From contig JAVHZZ010000003.1 of NCBI GenBank assembly GCA_036250195.1, positions 295,707,565-295,771,564 of the forward strand: 64,000 nucleotides of DNA, read 5' to 3'. Source of the DNA: Mixophyes australis. Taxonomy: Eukaryota; Chordata; Amphibia; Anura; Limnodynastidae. Shown here piece after piece: positions 21,536-32,328 of the stretch. The notes beneath the pieces were generated by a model that was not told where the DNA came from, did not search any database, and saw only the letters and a list, made by a program, of their open reading frames with translations. Every line of letters begins with the position of its first letter. Positions within the stretch are counted from its first letter, which is position 1. A program made the translations under genes and the position numbers.

Positions 21536-22249
21536 TGAATCTTAACGTAAATTCTGCCTTTGGTTAACTTAGATTCTCATTTTGAGGCACATTTTGCCTT
21601 GCTTTAAAAAAAAGAAATACATTTGCTACTAGCCAGTCTACAGTGCCATTCATAGTCTCTAGTCTACTGAACTCATAGCAATCACCATCTGTACTAGTCC
21701 TTTCACTTCCATGCAAAAGAACATATACAGGCCACCCAGCTTTGTACATGTAGCCACCAGTTTAGCTTCAGAGACACAACCCAGTCTGGATACTGACAGG
21801 TCCTCAGGCGTGACACAGTGCTGCTAATGATATATCGATCTCAAGATCATATAATTGTTCTTTAAAACTAGTATATGATCATATGTGCCAGATAGTGAAA
21901 CAGAAAAAGACCCTTATTTGAATTATTCTGGAAATGAGGTTCTAATTCCTAGTCAATTGAGTAATAACCCCCAGACTGCTAGTGCCCCAGGTGCCACAGC
22001 TGATGGTATCAGCTAGTGCGTAGAACACATCTTGAGATAGCCCCAGCCATCTCACCCAAGTGGGACGTTGTCATCAGGTGTCCCAATTACAATTCTACAG
22101 AAAAAGTAAGGGCCTTAGCCATAATCACCCCTGTCCTCCTGTATGTACCCGTCGTAGCAATACCTCTCGCATTTGCAACTATACCCTTGAATGCAGCCCG
22201 AGGCCTCCTAGCATCACCAGGAGGTCCCCTACCAATATGGGCATTCGAG
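21536..22249. other. No recognised feature
   Basis: Short frames only; nothing defensible. Confidence 0.4.
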
Positions 22250-22620
22250 TTGAGGTGCTGGAGAGGCCACACTACTCCCCTCAGCTGCACATGCGCCCCA
22301 TAGAGTGGGGAAGCCACCCCCTCCACCGACGAGCTGGCTCAGTCATCCGCCCGGCAGGGGTGGAGGGCCACGCTACTGCCCCCAGCTAGATGAGATGGAT
22401 GGAGCCTAGTGCTTCACTTATTGGCGGGGGGAACCACCAAACCGCCTTATAGTTGTGCTTGGGGAACAATGCTATTCCTCGCAGCTATATTATGGGCTTG
22501 GCACCTAGCGCTCTGGGAAAAGGAAAGGGATGCCACCCCCACCACCTCATAGTGGTTCTGGGGGGCAATGGTATGCCCCCCAGCCTTATTTGGAAAACGG
22601 AAACTAGCGACATGGGTATC
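22250..22620. repeat. Diverged ~100-bp tandem repeat, about four units
   Basis: The block (g)gccacrctactcccctcagct-like recurs near 22264, 22367, 22464 and 22564, spaced about 97-103 bases, each followed by a gg...cctagcgct-like segment. Units are well diverged. Confidence 0.5.
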
Positions 22621-23439
22621 AGCAAATGGAGCCTCGTATTTATCGCCATATCATTTTTGCCTCTCTGCCTTTCTTTGATCCTCGGTTAAAGTTTTAAAAT
22701 ATTTAAAATGTTTGTATGTAATTTGTACATCTTGTAACAAAGTGGAATACAAATGATCAATCTGACATTTGTTTTCTGCCATGTTAAGTTTTCCTAATAA
22801 ATAAAACAAATAGATCAATAGATATAATTAAAGACTAAAAATATTGGCCAAACTAGAACTGAACTTAGCTCCTTTTTTCTAGTGTAACAAATAATTATTT
22901 TGTTGAGATATATGCTGCTTTCTTTTAGCAGAATGGGAGGATAAATATGATTTATTTTAAACATGTTATTTATTTTAGGAAAATAGGTAAACTTCGCTGA
23001 AAAAAACCCAAGATCTTGCACATGGTAACTTTTATTACTTAATTTATGACTAATTGAACCACTAATGTAACGAGATGGCTCTTTCGAGTAAATAAAAGCT
23101 TTACATATTGGTTTTATTTTTTTAGGTAGGCCTCATAAATTGGTAAATTGGTAATTGAAACCAAACATTTAAAAAACACTGGGACTAAAAGCTGAATAAA
23201 TGGAATCATAAATTATTTCTATAAGTGGACTAAATTGATGAGTATGTCCATGAAACCCTAGTAAATATATAGTAGTTCATATAAAGATATAGTCACAATA
23301 AAATCCCTCCAAGATATCCAGCAAATTGGTCCATAAGTTGAAAGATATATAGTAATTAAAGTAATGCTGGTATATTAATGGTATTCCAGACCCTGATGGA
23401 ATGTCACTGGCAAAGGACTTGCATAGGAAATAAACTATA
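22621..23439. other. AT-rich sequence, no recognised feature
   Basis: No protein-like frame or clear repeat. Confidence 0.4.
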
Positions 23440-23890
23440 TAACTCACTTAATTGTCTCAGCAGTTCCAATGCTGCAGCTCCCTGCTTATGACTCCGTCTG
23501 GGTGCTCTGTACACAACCGTCAGAGAACATTACCCAGAAGCACAGCAGTATGTTTCCTCGCTGTCAGTGACATTAGTAATAGCAAAGACGAGTAGGTCTC
23601 TCACATACAAAAAAACTGTAAAGATTGATTTCAGCATTGGTAGCAAGTTCCAATTAGATCAATTAGGGCACATAAATCCTGGAGGGGAAAAAAAACTGGG
23701 ACCAGTGTAAATATAAAATGAGCCCAATATCAGATAACTGAAACAGCGATCCCAGTGTAGAATAACGCTTTTCGTCTGTTGAACCCAGACTTTAAATTTT
23801 ATCTTTGATAAAGTCTGGGCTCAACAGACTAAACACCCAATCACAGAGCAGTTAGCCTTAAAGTTAACTAATTCAGATAAAATATGATTC
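23440..23890 (-). repeat. Penelope-like fragment with an inverted pair of hammerhead-like stems
   Basis: Two 21-base arms, 23774-23794 and 23809-23829, are inverted copies with one mismatch. Each arm can itself fold as a helix II (AGTCTG / CAGACT). On the plus strand TTGATAA precedes and TAAAC follows it; on the minus strand GAAAAGCGTT follows, then a run ending in ATTCTACACTGGGATCG. These are the positions of CUGAUGA and GAAAC in Penelope hammerheads. No RT remains. Confidence 0.4.
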
Positions 23891-25035
23891 TCTGGCAACA
23901 CTACAACTGAACAGATGTGGAACTACCAAGCTGTGGGCCCGGTACTGGGAAGATGGGAAGAGGGCCTACAGCTTGCTAGATCCCTGTGCAGCGGGCCCCA
24001 TTATCTTCATGGGCCCCGGTTCACCACACCTGCTGCACCAATGGTAGTTCCTCCACTGACGTGGTCTATTTAACAAGTGGCGAAGAGTCAAAATGCCAGC
24101 GTAAACTCTGGCAAAGGCTCTTTCATCTGTCTTTTTGAATGGGATCCAGCTAAAGCCCTTCCCTGGAGAAAGTGTTTTGCACATGTGAATAGCACTTTCT
24201 CCATTCACTGGCAGCGTTAGGCTGCAAGTGAACAGAAAAAAAGTGTTCACAGAGGAGGTCAACGCTGGGGCTCCCAGAGCAGCCCTGGGCATGATAAATT
24301 ACAGTGGTGTTTCATTATGCATTACTGTGATTTGCAATGATATTGGTACCACATGTTATTAATAAATAGACCCATAAAGCTGAAAAAGATCTGATTCAGT
24401 TACTGCTCCTGGCTACTTGGTTTCATCGCATTTTGATGTCCTTTTCTCCCAGATGCATGTTTCCTTTGGTTTTGCTCCAGTTTTAGTTTATTTGTTCATC
24501 ATTGTTAAAATGTTCCTGCTTTGAATGATCTGTGTTAACCTTCAATTACTTAATTATTGTTCGTCCTTTCTTGTTTAGTTATTAATGCTCTGCTTTAAAG
24601 GTAATTTATCTTAGGAATAACTTTTATCCTGATTTTTACAGCTCTGTGATGCAGAAGGCATTGTATTGCGTTCTTTGAGCTTGTAAATGCCATGTGTGTA
24701 TTGTATGGAAAGTGACCTTTGTTTTCAACAATTGTAAGTTTTACTTTTTGGTAACTTTTCAAGAATAAAGTTGACATTTAGCTCTTGTTCTTATATATGT
24801 GGTGGGAAAATGAGAAAACCCATATTCGAAATGCATTTTAAATTTCTAAATTTTTAGAATGCAATGGTGGGAACAGCGCCATTGACTCTTATTTGTCCTA
24901 AGGTTTGAACTAATTGAAATGTTTCAGTTTTTCTTCTAAAATACTCTTCAGTTTAGCCTCTTTATCATCTTAGATTAATGATAAGAGTGAGAGGGCATCA
25001 GGACTGTGTCTGTTATATACATACAATTTTAAGGG
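23891..25035. other. No recognised feature
   Basis: AT-rich; a minus frame at 23966-24292 shows no family resemblance. Confidence 0.4.
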
Positions 25036-25525
25036 TAAAGCCATTGGGCGGAATGGCATTGGCAAAGAAGTGTATAGGCGATATGTGAAGTTCTTGTATG
25101 GGATGTTAGTTTTGCAGCATGCTATTTGGAAACCTGACCTGAGGCATACATGGATGTCTTTAACTGCAATTATTTGGTCCAGGGGATGTAGATTTATGTG
25201 GAGACTGTGTGATGAGGTCTTCCATGAGAAACAGGATGGCTTTTGGCTGCAAGGATATTGAGGTGTGGATGTTACGCAGTCTCATGCTAGTTTGCCTGAG
25301 GGATCAGCTTCCAGACAGTTACAAAGGCTGTGGAGGTCTGGCTCGTCCATTCCTTTGCTTTTAACAGGACAGGCATTACGAGAGGGATACTTCCTGTCAT
25401 TTCAAGCATGCTTATTCCATGTATGGAGGGGGTCACCCCCAGGTGAGCCGCCCACTGAGCATTCCAGGTCAGGGGAGCCCTCTCGCTATCTCTTTTCCCC
25501 CGGACGGTTTTTAGTGGAGATGTGA
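25036..25525 (+). pseudogene. ORF1-like remnant of the Ngaro/DIRS-like element
   Basis: 25070-25261 encodes a frame with FMWRLCDEVFHEKQDGFWLQ, reminiscent of the W..YDE.FR.K segment of the Gag-like ORF1 of vertebrate Ngaro/DIRS elements as I recall them. After a stop at 25259, a second frame (25265-25525) continues without recognised motifs. The resemblance is weak and rests mainly on position upstream of the SGNH frame. Confidence 0.35.
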
Positions 25526-25779
25526 TCACTACATTCGACCAAAGTCTAATAGCAGGTGACTAGCACACCTGCCGATAATCACAATAGTGAATGTTCAATC
25601 TTGCCTCATAGCAATAAGAGAATAAAACCTTTCTTCTGCTGCAGCCTAAATGGATATGTACTCATATAGTAATCTTACTCTGGCTATGCCCACTGCATTT
25701 AGGTATTCATTTGCCGCCTTTGGTTCCATTCTCATATTTGGGTTGCTGTATTTACATGTTTTATTCCTCCGTGTTTCTG

Positions 25780-26231
25780 GTTCTCGGCAGGGCTCCATGA
25801 AGGTGTTTGGGCACCCCAGGGATGCTGGTACTTCATTTGGGCGGCAATGACCTTGGAAAATTTAAGAGCTTGGAGCTCAGAGAGCACATTAAGTCCGATT
25901 TTGAAGTGATTCTATATCGTGGCCTGGGATCTGTTTAGTTTTGTCAGATATTATCCCCAGGAAGATGTGGAGAGGCGTTGTTAATCCAGTTCAACGCGAT
26001 AAGGCCCATTCTATGCTAAACCTTGTCTTTGGGAAGTTTCTGATAAGAATAGGGGGTTTAGTGGTGAGCCATCCAGATATTAAATTTAAGTTTCCTCATT
26101 TGTGCAGATCAGATGGAGTGTTTCTTTCGGATGAAAATTTAGTTTGTTTTGTGGAGCAGCTTTTTCAGGTTCTTGTTCTGCTTTTAGAGAACACTCTGGG
26201 TGGGGGTATCAGTTACTTCATTAGAAACTGA
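25780..26231 (+). pseudogene. SGNH-hydrolase-like ORF of a Ngaro/DIRS-type element
   Basis: Two frames. The first, from 25822, reads MLVLHLGGNDLGKFKSLELR, where GGND (25840-25851) is block III of SGNH hydrolases (oxyanion-hole Asn). It stops near 25936. After a shift, 25941-26231 reads SDIIPRKMWRGVVNPVQRDK, KFLIRIGGLVVSHPDI and SDGVFLSDENLVCF; the DGVxLS region corresponds to block V with the catalytic Asp/His, His being replaced by Phe here (DGVHLS is usual). Such ORFs of unknown role occur in vertebrate YR retroelements; an esterase is also known in CR1 ORF1. The first serine block is not readable. Confidence 0.7.
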
Positions 26232-26240
26232 ACTTTTGAA

Positions 26241-26645
26241 GAACAGCATGCTGTTCAGCAGCCAAAATCATACTCTTGGGAAGTGGTTGGGCACTCTCCC
26301 TTAACAGGGGTGTTCATGTATTAACACTTTCAGTTGGGGAGTTATGGGACCCCGCCTTTACAGGCAGGCCCCTGCTATTGAGCCCAAGCAGGGTACAGTT
26401 GAGCTCCACCACCTAGAAGTGTCTGGATACATTTGGGTTGCCATAATTCTCGCTTATGTAGTGGCTGATAGTTGATTTGTCATGCTCTTTAGTTGCCACC
26501 ACTTTAATTTATTTGAAATAAAATTTGTGAGCTTTCATTTGTCAAACAAATATCAAGTGTCTTTATTCATTAGATTAGATAACTTTTGCCAAGAGCACTC
26601 AGGTAAAAGTTAAAGTGTAAACCAACCACTTGGCAATTTAGGATT
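26241..26645 (+). repeat. Split direct repeat B1
   Basis: Aligns with 27601-28006 over its length: shared words cagcagcc, cactctcccttaa, catttgggttgccataattct, ttgccaccactttaattta, aaagttaaagtgtaaa. It begins about 10 bases after the SGNH stop codon. Confidence 0.8.
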
Positions 26646-26937
26646 ACAGAGGGAACGAATGAGTCTGAGGAAATATAAGTGCCCAGATTGTAAAAGATAA
26701 AGAAAAACTGAGCCCAACAATAGTTAATATTACAGGGTTTTTTATGGTTTACCAGCCAATCAGTAAGGGTCTTGAGGATGGCCTGAGCTGGGGAGGGTTT
26801 ATAAGGAGAAGATTAGGTTAGTTTCACTCTCTCACCTCTGGAAAAGTACCAGCCCATCCAGGTCCTGATTGTATTGTGTTGATTGCATTGTTGTTTGTTC
26901 TTCAGTTTTTCTTCCTGAATGGTCTTGGCAATGGAAA
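26646..26937 (+). promoter_or_regulatory. A2 segment with TATA-like element
   Basis: Unique sequence between B1 and B2, apart from the LTR insertion. It contains ccagccaatcag (CCAAT type) and gggtttataagg at 26797-26808, a plausible promoter, as the A repeat of Ngaro elements carries the 5' start signals. No A1 copy is visible upstream. Confidence 0.4.
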
Positions 26938-27599
26938 TGTCAGGCGCCGTCCGCACGGCCGCCTGACTGCCTGACAGCGCGTCTGGTTGCTATGCAACCA
27001 GACGCATCACTTCCGGATCCCCCCTGCCATCTGACACCTCGCTGTATGACGCGCCCCGTTGCTAGGCAACGGGACGCTATGTAGGATTCCCGGCGGCAGG
27101 TATGACAGCGCTGCAGTGCTGATTCTGATTGGGTCACCACACTATTTAAACCTCTTCCTGCCCTCTCACCAGTGCCAGAGTATCAGGTCTTCCTGTCTCC
27201 AGCGTTTGTGTGTACCAGTTGCTGTATTTGTTCCTGACATTCCTCGTGCTGCTTGTGACCCTTTTGACCCGGACCGTTTGACCACCCCTATCTGGATTCT
27301 GCCTTTGTACTGTGCTCCCTGTAAGTTACCGACCCGGCTTGCCTCACCATTCTTCTGGATTTCCCTTTGTACCTCCTCTACCTGAACGTTGCTGAACCGG
27401 CCTGTCTGACACCTCCTTGTATCTCGCTGTGGACTCTAGGAAGGACCGCGACCTGCGTGTCCCTGCAGCGGAGTCCATACTTCCTTGCGGGGGTTCCTGG
27501 TGAATACCAGGGGCACGTTAGACTCCGCGCCTTCCTCTGAGTTGCACCAACAACAGCAGGTACCCACTATCAGTCATACACCCACTACCAGTCGTGACA
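26938..27599 (+). mobile_element. Solo LTR (662 bp) with perfect 5-bp target duplication
   Basis: Starts TGTCAGGCGCCGTC, ends CAGTCGTGACA. GGAAA stands on both sides (26933-26937 and 27600-27604). TATTTAAA and CCAGAGTATC lie in the promoter positions of the chromovirus 1 LTR, and the 3' part (ggaccgcgacctgcg, gttagactccgcgcc) matches that LTR and those of chromovirus 2. It arose by LTR-LTR recombination of a chromovirus that had inserted between A2 and B2. Confidence 0.9.
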
Positions 27600-27600
27600 G

Positions 27601-28006
27601 GAAAAGCATGCCAATCAGCAGCCATAATGACACATTCGGGTGGCGGTTGAACACTCTCCCTTAATCAAGAATTTCAATTAGCAACACCTCCCTTTGGGGA
27701 GCTATGGAATGCCGCCTTTCCAGACAGGCACTAGCTGTTCAGGCAAAACAGGGTAGAGTCGGGCTCCACAGCTTAGAAGTGTCCAAATGCATTTGGGTTG
27801 CCATAATTCTGGCTTTTGGAGTGGTTCATAGCTGATTGGTCATGCTTTTTAATTGCCACCACTTTAATTTATTTTCAATAAAATCCGTGACCTTTCATTC
27901 GCAAAACAAGTGTCAAGTGCCTTTATTTATTAAGTAAGATAACCTTTGGTAAGGGCGCTCAGGAAAAAGTTAAAGTGTAAATCAACAGCTAGGCGACTTG
28001 AGCATT
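27601..28006 (+). repeat. Split direct repeat B2
   Basis: Second copy of the ~405-bp repeat at 26241-26645. Its start directly abuts the solo LTR's duplication; removal of the LTR would restore a continuous A2-B2 junction. It marks the presumed 3' end of the element. Confidence 0.8.
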
Positions 28007-28192
28007 ATATTTTTTTATTACATTAATATTTTAAGATATTTTTTGATAAATATCTATTTTTAACATGTATCCCAAGATGGAGATAACAGTTATTTATATA
28101 TTGCCTACATGTTAAGCAGCACTTTTTGAGAATATTTAATAACTGCATCAGTTCCTTCCCTAGTGAAGCTTACAATCTACATTTCTTATCAC

Positions 28193-28223
28193 ACGTACGC
28201 ACGCACGCACACACACACACACA
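28193..28223. repeat. (CA)n / (CGCA)n microsatellite
   Basis: acgtacgcacgcacgc followed by a CA run. Confidence 0.9.
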
Positions 28224-28339
28224 GCACAAAATCCTATTAACCTAACAGTATGTCATTGGAATGTGTCAGGAAACCCCTATATGTCAAAGAGCGAGACTGT
28301 TTCACTTGCAAGATTGCTTGAGTCCACACCTAACTCTAA

Positions 28340-28767
28340 TACCGCTTTCATACTGCCGCCCTGGTAATATCACAGGTATATGAATCCGGAATATTGTGGG
28401 GGGACAGAGGCTCCCATGGAAAAAAATTCCCGGGTAGACCCTGTTCATACTGAGCACGGGTATGCCCTGGTCTCCAAGGCAACATCAAAAGAGGAGCTCT
28501 GATTGGCTCCTCTTGTGATGTGTTTTTTTTTTTCAACTTTATAATTGTGTTTGATGAGACTCAGGTTGAAAAACCCAGGTCTCACCATTCAAAGTGCAGG
28601 CGGCCCAGGTCGGACCCGGGAATTACCCCACCAAAAGTCCTGTGTCTAATTCCCAGGTTCTCAGACCCGGGATTTTTCACTAACATCATTCATACTATGC
28701 CTAAACCCAGTTCGGCTGGGCTTGTCCCAGCAAAAACCCAGGATTTTCATGCAGTATGAATGGGGTA
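28340..28767. mobile_element. PIF/Harbinger-type MITE (428 bp)
   Basis: Terminal inverted repeats TACCGCTTTCATACTGC and GCAGTATGAATGGGGTA (14 of 17 match) flanked by TAA on both sides (28337-28339, 28768-28770). The three-base TWA duplication is the PIF/Harbinger signature. Inside are further inverted words (cccgggt / acccggg). Non-coding. Confidence 0.8.
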
Positions 28768-29574
28768 TAAATGTGCTGTGGGTCATGGCAAATACACTCG
28801 AACTGTAATGTTACTATTTCAGTGAATATGTTACTATGTCAGGGTAGACAATGAAAGTGAATTACAGCATGTTTTTTCCTGTACACAATCAGGTCCCTGA
28901 CTGTGAATTGCTGGATTTGAGCTATATTTTTGTTGTAAATAGGAGTACTTTCAGAAAAGGCAAAGGTGACAAATAGGTAATTTCAGTTGCAAACAGTCAA
29001 TTTTGCCTTACGCTAGTAGCATGACCAATGATGTCATCGGGTCATGCTAAAGCCCTGGTACTCTTTTGACTGCCAGTCACTAAAGTAAGACAGCAGTAAG
29101 TAAGTAGCGTCTGCCCACATTTTATTGGGCCGATACTAATTTTTCTTCTTTGACATTGTGTATTGACAACAACATTATGCCACTTCTCTCATTCTGTATG
29201 ATGGAATATGTTATAGCACTATATTCAGAATTCCTATTTATAAGTTAATATTATTTAATTTGTGAACATTTTCTATAAGTTCATTATAATACTAGCCTGG
29301 CACTCAATAAATATATTAATTTTAGCGTAGCCATACCCACTATTTAGAAAGTTATTTCACTAATTTAGCACAATGTAGCCCTATAACTTTTTTTTAGAAT
29401 TACACCACATTGCATGATTGCCAGGAATTTGTTTAAATAAGCTGAGATCCATGAAACCTGTCTGGAGTACCTATAATATCAGAAATCCAAATTCTACCAT
29501 ATTTTATCTGTTGTCGGGGCTCGTTGGAAACATATGTCCCCACTGTGCATTTTTGTTTGCCCTAGTTGTCTTCC
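28768..29574. other. No recognised feature
   Basis: AT-rich with short frames only. Confidence 0.4.
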
Positions 29575-29585
29575 ACATACATACA

Positions 29586-29615
<30 letters not shown>
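29575..29615. repeat. (ACAT)n microsatellite
   Basis: About nine or ten ACAT units. Confidence 0.95.
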
Positions 29616-29616
<1 letters not shown>

Positions 29617-31370
29617 GTACAGTAAGTTCATACATGTATGCCCACATTCTCCTTTTCAAAACTACACTGGAAAATCACTCTAGACCTTCTTTTGCAGATC
29701 TAGCTTAAAATGCACATGGTGGGACCAGTAAAAATATCAATTCAAAGTCCTGCATACCACCAATATAGAACTGCTGTTTATTCATTTAAATTTTTCCTTT
29801 CTTTAAAAAAAATACTGCACACTTAAGTTTCATTAAAGTTTTAAATTAACCTTGAGAGATAGAAGACATCAGGACTAACTGCATTACATGGAAGGCTACC
29901 ATACAGTTAAACAGTTTTACTCCATCCATTGAAAACACCTAAAATGCACTTTCCAGAGTAAATGAATTTGGATAGGAAACAAGTATATGCAGAGGCCAGA
30001 TGTTGGCAGAAGGACATGTAAAAATAAAGTCCTTCTGTGAGAGAAATGCCTTTAAGGCCCAGGAATGCCCACATAAATCTCCCCTCCACTCCACTCTCAT
30101 CATACAAAAAATAAAATCTTGTTATTGCATGTACATGGAACACAAGGAGCACAGGGTGCCTAGCATGCTATCAGTAAGGAATACCTTGATTTGCCCAACT
30201 TCAACCATCAGAAGATGCAAAAAAGTTGCGCCCAGCAAGAGGCCTACCTGGTCTCGACTAGTCCACCTGCCAAAAGCAATAACCTTCCCAGTGACCATCT
30301 TGCAGAGTTCAGCCTACATCAATCCTTTCTCTTGTTCACTGCCGCCATTGGACTGAGCCACTTCACTAGCAATGACTCGCAGTGGTACTTCAAAATGCCT
30401 GCAGCGACCTCCAATTGACTCACCACGGTGGCCTCAGATTGGACCAAAGCAAATCTTCTCATATTCACTTGATCCAGGGCCGAATGAAATCACAGCTGTC
30501 GGGAGCTTACCTGTTCATTGTAAAGCAGATAAGTAGTCTTCTTCTTTCTCTACTCGTTGCCTCTTCACACCAACATATTCACACATGATTTAAAAATGGG
30601 ACCATTCATGCCAACATTTGCACATGACATCACAAAATGTTAATACTACTGCAATTTTTCAACTTCTGTAAGGGAATATTACTGTCTCCAATATTCAGTA
30701 TTCAGTTTTACATATTGCTCTGAGTCTGAGCTAATATTCCCATGAAACACAGAGAAAGCACTCATCATAAAGTACATTATTGTGATATGCATGTGTCCAA
30801 CCATAAATTAGATTCTATAGGGTTTCAGATTGCAACATTATTTATTCTAATGCATCAATATTAAGTATGAACCAACAATGAAATTTCCAATAGATTCATT
30901 ATACGAATAGCCATAACCTGGGGTGGAGTAAATAACAGAAGATCAATTTACTTTTAATGTCAGCTATTTAATTCTACCCAAGTTATGATATTTGAGAAAA
31001 TAAATAGGAAAATAGAAGCAGATCATTATCTCAAGTTAAAATGGATTATGTTGGAAAGTATGCAGCAGTGTTAAGGTTATTACATGTATAAAATGTAAAA
31101 GTAATAAATGCAAAATGCCTTTTTACAGAATACTCATCATGTAAGATCTCATTTCTGTATAAGTATCTCTACCAATTGTCTATTATTACTGATACATAAC
31201 AAGAAACAACTTAATGCCAAATAAGTGCAACAGAACATAAAAACGTTTGTAGAAATGTAAATAGTAAAAAAAGTAATTGTAGTAAATATTCTCTTATGAA
31301 GCGCAAAACAATCTATATTTTAATCGCTTATGTGCTATGAATATGATGTTGATCCTTTAGGGTACAGTAA
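29616..31370. other. No recognised feature
   Basis: Several frames of 60-118 aa overlap on both strands between 29900 and 30590, none with recognisable motifs or convincing codon pattern. No repeat structure seen. Confidence 0.4.
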
Positions 31371-31492
31371 GTTAGATATTTCTAGTTATATTGTTTAACC
31401 ATTCATTAAATGTATATGGTTTCTTACTGCGAAGAAACCATATAACGGTACATATAATGAATGGTTAAACAATATAACTAGAAATATCTAAC
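31371..31492. repeat. Near-perfect 122-bp palindrome
   Basis: The left arm (gttagatatttctagttata...) and right arm (...tataactagaaatatctaac) are inverted copies around a six-base centre (31426-31431). A few bases near the middle differ (a small insertion, acggt, in the right arm). Extruded, it would form a hairpin of more than 50 base pairs. Confidence 0.9.
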
Positions 31493-32328
31493 TGGTTTTG
31501 GGCCCCCACCCACAAAACAAGCCAACAATGGGCTTAAGGCAGCTAAGCTAACAGTGCTGTCAAGGAACTGTAAGACTGCAGCTGGTTAGAGCAATGGCAG
31601 AAACACACAGCCGTTTATATCACTTCTAAGAAACATTGCTATTTTCACACAGAAGTGTCAGGAAAGAAAAGTGGTGCATGATGGAATTGTCCTTGGAGAC
31701 TCTCACCCACCCTTATGTTGGAGTGACATAATATAATTGATGGACAGCAGACTAAGCATGGTTTTAAAGTCAACAATATAATTACATCAACAGCATTATT
31801 AGGACAACAATAGAAATGTAGACAGTGTTTGTTAGGGTGACAATTCAAATGTAGACAGTGTTATCCCTAAATCTAACCCTAACTATCCCTGTCTCTAGAC
31901 CTGTCCCTATCCCTATCCCTAGACATGCCCCTATCCCTGTCCCAATACCTGGCCTTATCCCTGTCCCTAGACCTGTCCCTATCCTAATCCCTAGATCTGT
32001 CCCTAACCCTATATTAATACTTCTCACATTTGAATTGTCTACCTAATCATAATGTCCACCATGTGAATTGGTGACATAATAATATTGTTCACACTGGAAT
32101 TGTCGACTGTTACACAAGCTGATAGACCAAGGCCTATATGTCAAAGAGTGCAAGATGGAATTGTCCTTGGTAATATGTTAAAATGGACATGTACAGTTTA
32201 ACAAACTAATCACTTCAGTGACAAGGAGTGCCACTTTTGTGGCTGAAGTGATTGGTTTGTTTGGGACCTCACAAAACTAGCTACCAATGGGAGTAAGGGA
32301 GGTAAGCTAACAGTGCTGTCAATGAACT
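31493..32328. repeat. Composite of dispersed and internal repeats
   Basis: The block caatggg...aagctaacagtgctgtcaa occurs at 31527-31563 and 32285-32323, and gatggaattgtccttgg at 31681 and 32154. A 16-bp stem pair (aaactaatcacttcag / ctgaagtgattggttt) at 32203-32259 stands before the second block, as the 122-bp palindrome stands before the first. So a hairpin-plus-tail unit appears twice. Confidence 0.6.
31858..32020. repeat. Telomere-like degenerate repeat, CCCTAA/CCCTAT type
   Basis: A run of CCCTA-based words: ccctaaatctaaccctaac, ccctatccctatccctag, with interspersed cctgtccctagac units, ending taaccctat. Bounded by inverted copies of gacaattcaaatgtagac (31841 and about 32027). Possible interstitial telomeric or telomere-derived sequence, or an unrelated minisatellite. 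Confidence 0.6.

Larger units (their letters stand above)
25036..28006 (+). mobile_element. Ngaro/DIRS-like tyrosine-recombinase retroelement, internally deleted
   Basis: An ORF1-like remnant (25036-25525), an SGNH-hydrolase frame (25780-26231), then B1 (26241-26645), A2 (26646-26932) and B2 (27601-28006), where B1 and B2 are ~405-bp direct repeats. This is the 3' layout (B1-A2-B2) described for Ngaro elements. RT, RNase H and the recombinase are missing, as is the 5' A1 repeat. A chromovirus solo LTR sits between A2 and B2. Class assignment combines the SGNH frame with the split repeats. Confidence 0.6.

Noticed and set aside
21167..21538. 123-aa plus frame rich in His, Thr and Pro
   Set aside because: Translation of the cacactgtgccc tandem array; no protein-like composition.
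22016..22389. Overlapping frames of 79-109 aa on both strands
   Set aside because: They fall in a GC-richer tandem-repeat region with low stop density; no motif.
29907..30588. Overlapping frames of 68-118 aa on both strands
   Set aside because: No family resemblance, no repeat or splice context, and mutual overlap; most likely chance.
31845..32046. Two opposed ~60-aa frames (Pro-Val-Ile repeats / Gly-Thr-Gly repeats)
   Set aside because: Translations of the CCCTA-type repeat on the two strands.
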